A DNA stretch of 64,000 nt from Oegoconia quadripuncta (Eukaryota > Arthropoda > Insecta > Lepidoptera > Autostichidae). Of this stretch, positions 58,569-64,000 are shown one piece after another. Numbering within the stretch: the stretch's first letter is position 1; the number at the start of each line of letters is the position of its first letter. Location: the NCBI GenBank assembly GCA_949316235.1, contig OX438749.1, positions 19,112,414-19,176,413 of the forward strand. Direction: 5' to 3'. A program made the translations under genes and the position numbers. Under the pieces are notes generated by a model, which saw only the letters and a program-made list of their open reading frames with translations, was not told the origin of the DNA and ran no database searches.

Positions 58569-59824
58569 AAAGAAACGATAGCATAGAATACCCCTGGCGT
58601 ACAACGATGAAGCGAACCGTTTTGAGCAAACAACTCATAAAATTGTCAATTCCTTCCTTGCTCTCCGTTTATTGCCAATAAAGTCTACATTGGATCGAAC
58701 CTGAGCCTCTGACGTCGAGTACCACGCGTACATGACAAGATAGCCGAACACCTGCCGTTGATCGTTGTTGACTTTATAATTGCCTCGCATTCAATCTGCG
58801 CAAACGCAGGCCCGGGTGCATTAAACTCGATTTAAGTTGAATTAAAATTTTCTGTTACTTCGAATCGTGGGTGGAACACAATTCAGAATATGACTAATTA
58901 GTTAATCTCTTTCCGATGACATCGTCAAAGTCTTATTGAGAAAAAAGTAGGTACCGTTGATAATAACTTAAGAATATGGTGTGAAGTGTATTTAGCAATG
59001 AGCTTCATTTTAATTCCTTATATTGGTTAATTTTACGTGTAATGTTGAAACATCATAACCTCAAGGCTTCTTTTTCTCGAAGCACCTGTGCATGGCTGTA
59101 CTTAAATGTACCACTAAAATATAGTGAATGTCACAGTCACAGTTTGGAGCGAATTTTATGTTTTATCGAGTAAATCAATGTGTCATTATGGATTGAATGT
59201 GTTGGAGTAAGAGAAAATTAAAGAGCAGGAAAATAACCATGACTGATAAAAAATCAGTATTCAGCAATTCACGGGTTTGTTGTAATTAAAAATTGACAGA
59301 ATTGGATTTACTTTCTGGCAGTACATTGAGCCATTTTCAATATATTTTAGAGAAAATTACTTTCTAACCACAAAATGTTTGTCAGTATGTTACTTACAAT
59401 TTGTCCGACACCATTCGGGTAAAAGAAGCAGTTGGCACTCCTATTAAGTAAAAGCGACGCTCAAAGTATTGTTAAACTCCCGTTAAGGATTGCGTTGCAA
59501 GCGGCCCTGTTAGATCGCTAATGTAATAAATTATTTGCATGTTTTCCTTTCCTACTTCACATTTATGTAGACGTTTTAAGTGCTCAGTTATCTTAACCAT
59601 ACGGATGTGTAATTAGTGAAATGCAACATAGTTAGTTTAAGTATTGTACCACCCTTTAGGCCAGGTTTCACCGCCATCAGATTTATTTAGACGTTCGGTC
59701 GGTCGGCGGGTAAAACACGATACAAAAATCTGGAGATAATTACTTGACAATCCTTCGAACTCATGTGGGATCTGTAGCTCGCTGTATGGCGTCGCTAAGT
59801 AGTACTAATCGAATCCGTTTGTAT
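58569..59824. other. No gene or element recognised
   Basis: Unique-looking AT-rich DNA with no motifs. Confidence 0.35.
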
Positions 59825-59988
59825 TTTTACAGAGCCCTACTCTGTAATACGTCAAAAGGAAAAGGAATCCTTATAGGTACACTTCGTTTTCCGTCGGTCT
59901 GTCTGTTAAAATCTTCGTCATTTTTGATGAACTTCCTGCTCAAGTGTATTCCCGTCTTATACGATGAGAGAATTGTTTTAATACAGCC

Positions 59989-60451
59989 CAAGTCCATATT
60001 AGGGTATGATGACACCTCTATTGTCCTTGATATAATTATGAAGTAACGAGTTATATTTGCTTGGCATGTGTGCCCAACCCGCATTGGGTCAGCGTGGTGA
60101 ACTATGGCCCATACTTTAACCGCCTCTTTGGCTTAATGTAAACAACAATGGGTTTACGATTCGGGGGTCGCGGGTTCGATCCCCAGCAGGGTACATGTTT
60201 AAGTACTCGGTTTGGTTGGTGGTAGGGCATTTGAAATGTCCGCCTGGCTAGCTATCTTCTCCATCTTATCTAAATCTGCCGCCAAGCAGCAATGTTAATA
60301 GCATTGTAGTGTTCCGGCTGTCAAAGATAAGATAACCAGTTCCCCAAATGTGTTGGAGTTTCCGGGTCAGTACGCTTCCACCTTCGACTCATCTTCACTT
60401 AATATCAGGTGTGATTGAGGTCAAGTACGAACCCGTCGTGCATAAACAAAA
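59989..60451 (+). repeat. Duplicated unit: LINE-like 3' segment plus family-B SINE, copy 2
   Basis: Same order as copy 1: GATGACACCTCTATTGTCCT, GGCATGTGTGCCCAACCCGC, CATACTTTAACCGCCTCTTT, then a full family-B SINE with GGTTCGATCCC to GTCGTGCATAAAC. A 100-residue frame over the junction is not a gene. Confidence 0.8.
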
Positions 60452-60483
60452 ATCACATAAAATAAATAAATAATAAATTTTTC

Positions 60484-60565
60484 ACACATGATGTTAAGTG
60501 AAGATGAGACCGAAGGGGGAAGCTAGCTCACCCGGAACTCCCAAATATTTGAGGAGCAGGGCCAT
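60484..60565 (-). mobile_element. SINE family B fragment
   Basis: CACACATGATGTTAAGTGAA, GATGAGACCGAAGGGGGAAG, CACCCGGAACTCCCAAATAT; a broken minus-strand piece just after the plus-strand copy. Confidence 0.55.
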
Positions 60566-60905
60566 CAGTAGACAAATGGCAATCGCTAACGCTTCATTTC
60601 TGGCAGTTGGTTGGCTGTCAACCGTTAGCGTTTTTTTGCGGCAAAAACGAAGCGATAACGTTTGTCGTTGAAGAAACGTTTGACATTTATCTAAGAGGGC
60701 TTTATCTTATCTCAGAAAAAAAAAATAGCCAGGTGGTAATTTTTTTCAAATGCTTAGTGCATACCAGCAACCAAACTGAGCACCTATCTACTGAACAAGC
60801 ATCTGGGAAACGAATCCGCGGCCTCCGTTTTGAAACCTCATGGACAGACAGACTCATGGACATGACGAAACTATAAGGGTACCTAGTTTGACAATGGAAC
60901 CTTAA

Positions 60906-62599
60906 AAACAACCTTTATGTCCCACAATATTCATTCTGGGACCACCCGCGATGAACTCGATGCGAGCGAATTACGACAATCTATTGATATTAATATTATG
61001 ATTGGAAATTAAATAAGTTTAATTAAACTCACAATTGTGTACGAAATTGTACTTCAAAGTCCGTTAGCCCATTGTCGTCGGTTGGGCCAAGTTCATTTAT
61101 ATTTACAGTACATTTACATTGTGTGTACATGTTTTTGTAAGTATAGGGTTATCGGCTCCGAATACATGTTTCTTATTTTCGGAGTCGAAACCTTAAGTCC
61201 TTGGGGGGTCAGGCGATCTTTATTTTTTTTTTTATTTCAAAGGGGTTGGCCGATGTCACGATACGAGAGCTGGCTGTTTCCTGCATCCGGCTAGGAAACA
61301 CTGAATAAGTGAATGATTTATTTGCCATCGAATTTGGTACATAATGTTCTTAAGAATAATAAAAGGAATAATGAGACCTCCAACTATGTGGTCTGTAAAT
61401 ATTTAAATAGTGGGTAATTTGAGTTACCTATACTACAGGCATATATATTAATATCAAGACTAAATTATTATGTACAATGAAAATTAGCTGATCACTGCCA
61501 GCGTTTAAATTCCATCGATATTTATTGAAATTCCGTAAATTTATTTGTTACTGTTTTTTATTTAAATAAAATGAGTGATTCAAGAGTTTGGTTTTATATT
61601 AGTTTTGTTGGAATCAATATCGCATGTTAACGTGAACGTGAGTCATAACGAAAGAGGAATAATATAACCAAATTCTGTCAATAAACATGACCAAAATGAT
61701 ATCTATAAATGAGAGATGTCAAAAACGAAATGAGTCGTACGCAAAATCACGTGAACTCGGCGTCGCTAGCCCAATAGACGACACAGCTGGTAGCTTAGGT
61801 TTGGCAATCTCGCGATCTTTGAAGATACTTTAATGTCGATAATTTTCACTACGATTTGATAATTTGTATACAATTTCGAAAATTTACTAAAATAACTTCT
61901 GCTCTACGGCACAATTTTTTTGTTACAGAAAAAAAAATCTTCCAGTAATATGATAATGAAATTGGGTAAGTTCCGATATTTTCAAATTCGATAAAGTTCC
62001 TGCTTAGAAATAGTCCGTTAAACTGGGGTGTATCGGCCGATGTATCGCCCGAACGCGCTCAAAGTGTAGAGATAGAGTCACGTGATTTTGCGTCGTATTA
62101 CATTTACTCGTATTTCAATTGTCTTGAGAAAAAAATGCGGAGTGAATTTTCGGGAGAGCTGTGATAGTTTTTACATTCTGATGTGGCGCATAGCATATAT
62201 CGTCCATCAACGACTGGAAATAAATACCTTCGTTTGAAATGGGGGGTCGGTTAGGTTCAAAGATATTTTTTTAATTAAATAATCTAGGCAGCTTACCACC
62301 CCATTCCACATCACGAAGTCTTGATGAATTATCTCTTGGAGTACCTACTAATCTATTTGGAAGCCCAACTAATAGTTTCTCGATAATTTATCAGTAATGT
62401 TGACTTGCCAATTACTGGCACATGTCGGCAGCACGCTCTCTGCCAGTTATCTTCCAGTGGCTGGCACGCTTTTCACGCATCCTTAACATCCCATACTCTC
62501 ATTAATCAATGTCGCATTATGTTAACGACGGGCGATAAAGTTATTTAACTGATAAAAGTGTATTACTACGTATTATTATCCAGATATATAATTTTTGAG
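60906..62599. other. No gene or element recognised
   Basis: Unique-looking sequence; 62395-62475 has several TGGCACA/CTGGCACGC-like words but no clear structure. Confidence 0.35.
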
Positions 62600-63561
62600 A
62601 TTTTTATTTTAAGTTGACTTTTATTTTGAGTTTTTGGTTCTGCATTATTATTAGTTTCCTCCCTCCCTCCCTCCCGTGTAACATTTCTAACCTCCAACAG
62701 GGTTGATAGTGCGCGCAGTGTACGGTTCGTAGTTTTTTTTTATTATTAGTAAAAAAAATAATCAAAAAATGCTTTATTTTGTAGGTACACAGGGTACACT
62801 TAAAATAGTCAGATTTTACATTTTTAAAGCTACTGCTTGTTCAAAAGGCAATTTTCCCCTGAGAAGAACAAGCAAGAAACTCGAGAGGTTACAAAATTAT
62901 TAATTATTATTTTATGTTATAATATTTCATTATTAATTGTGAAATAGCCTGGTTATGCGAACGGGCTGGTCATGTCCATGATTGTTTATCATCTAAATAA
63001 TCTGATATTTTATAGTAGTAGTCCGTAATATGTAAATATGCATTATGCGTTCTTAGAAGGGGGCTTTTTGTTGTTTGATAAATCTTAATATCTTTATTGT
63101 ACACAAAATTGTTACAGAAATATGCATTGTATATAAAATGTACAAAGGCGAGCTTAACTCCGATAGATAATTTTATAAATTTTAATCCGTACAGCGGCAC
63201 CGTCATTGGATAAATTAAGATTTCTTTTTGAAAGTAAAACAAATTCGAAATATGGCTCTGACCATGCGCTCGAGAATTATTGCTAGAGACGACGACTTTT
63301 TTTATAATCGCGAATTTTGAAAAATAACCGCCATCTAATTGACTACCGATTGGTGTAGTGGACAGTGACCCTGTCAGCGAAACCAACGGTTGCGGGTTCG
63401 AATCCCGCGACGGGTAAATGTTTGTGTGATGAATATGAACATTTATACCTTTACATAAATATTTATGTATGTTTATCCGTTATCTAGTATCCATAGTACA
63501 AGCTCTGCTTAGTTTGGGACTAGATGATTAATGTAAGTGTCCGAAATATTTATTTATTATT
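62600..63561. repeat. ~0.96-kb composite dispersed repeat, copy 2
   Basis: Second copy, 28.5 kb from the first, same orientation. It retains TTTGTAGGTACACAGGGTAC through TGTTCAAAAGGCAA, which is missing from copy 1. The 138-residue minus-strand frame across it (62970-63386) is a run-on through SINE, LINE tail and LINE C-terminus, not a gene. Confidence 0.85.
63343..63561 (+). mobile_element. SINE family A, full length (in composite copy 2)
   Basis: Same layout as the 34.8-kb copy with the intact A/B boxes, ending CCGAAATATTTATTTATTAT. Confidence 0.85.
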
Positions 63562-64000
63562 GTTATCTAAGCTGTTTAGGTAGTGATTAGGCTTCTCGAG
63601 TGCAGGTAAGAGCGATTTTTTTGATTTATTCTGTATTTAATAAGAAATCTTCCCTCTTAACTTGTAAAGCCTATTTCGCTATGATACTTTACCGTTTAAC
63701 TTGAAATATCGTTATATGATTTTGTTATTAGTTACGTATACGGGGACGACCTAGCATTCGCCGAACTCGTAACTTCCATCTACATTGTTATCGCTTTGTG
63801 CAATGCACAATGTGGTCGTAATGAAACAATTTGGCGGCAATGCGCCGATCGCGGGACCGATAACAGTGAACTATCACCACATATTAGTCGCAGGCGCATG
63901 TTACTGGCGATCCGGGCTTTTAGAGCGTGTTCGTTCACACAAGCGACATCGCATAGAATACTTAATAGTACAGTCGGTTCCATAATTAATCGTACAGAGC

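Noticed and set aside
62970..63386. 138-codon minus-strand frame as a gene
   Set aside because: It reads through SINE A, a LINE tail and the C-terminus of a jockey-like ORF2, all parts of a duplicated repeat composite.
1..64000. CRISPR arrays, phage or bacterial operons
   Set aside because: No regularly spaced direct repeats with unique spacers and no dense prokaryote-like coding; splice sites, SINEs and LINEs show a eukaryotic genome.

Overview
This is a window of insect nuclear DNA, most likely from a moth or butterfly. The base composition is AT-rich. The intergenic space is packed with tRNA-headed SINEs, 3' ends of jockey-like LINEs and other non-LTR elements, mariner/Tc1 and hAT derivatives and foldback MITEs of kinds I associate with Lepidoptera. 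The one clear host gene is a divergent facilitated-trehalose-transporter-like (Tret1-like) sugar transporter. I cannot name the species.

Layout. 1-3.6 kb: no supportable gene, one degenerate SINE. 3.65-4.6 kb: internally deleted mariner-type transposon with 175-bp inverted repeats and a fused stub of transposase. 5-12.5 kb: SINEs, three MITEs and LINE 3' ends, including a jockey-like ORF2 C-terminus at 11.3-11.8 kb. 12.5-17.2 kb: mostly unexplained DNA. 17.78-19.47 kb (minus strand): two spliced exons of the Tret1-like transporter, about 465 residues with only a short N-terminus missing. 20-31 kb: LINE remnants, a short retroposon with a perfect 18-bp target duplication, a hAT MITE carrying a LINE fragment, and many SINEs. 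31.0-33.0 kb (plus strand): a cluster of exon-like acidic and Ser-rich reading frames with splice consensus, a duplicated exon and a terminal AATAAA; I read it as a decayed or rapidly changing gene of an uncharacterised family. 33-53 kb: further nested repeats, including a second deleted mariner with 268-269-bp inverted repeats whose arms both encode the same peptide. 53.8-60.5 kb: a degenerate minisatellite split by a retroposon tail, a (CACT)n-linked repeat, a local 200-bp duplication, and an 841-bp near-identical repeat pair (about 2 differences) flanking a SINE. 62.6-63.56 kb: a second copy of the roughly 0.9-kb composite first seen at 34.1-35.0 kb.

Three tRNA-like SINE families recur. 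Family A begins ACCGATTGGTGTAGTGG, family B begins ACCGCCTCCGTGGCTCAATG and family C begins CCTGTTTGGTGTAGTGG. A and C share their middle segment and look like sister families. Several insertions are nested, so their relative ages can be read: C inside A at 49.4-49.9 kb, C inside a LINE-like repeat at 27.2 kb with an empty paralogous site at 38.46 kb, and a LINE inside a hAT element at 24.6 kb.

I found no CRISPR, phage, prokaryotic or plainly novel multi-gene system. The best candidates for something undescribed are the 31-33 kb locus and the mobile-element structures. Family names given here rest on motif recognition and were not database-tested.
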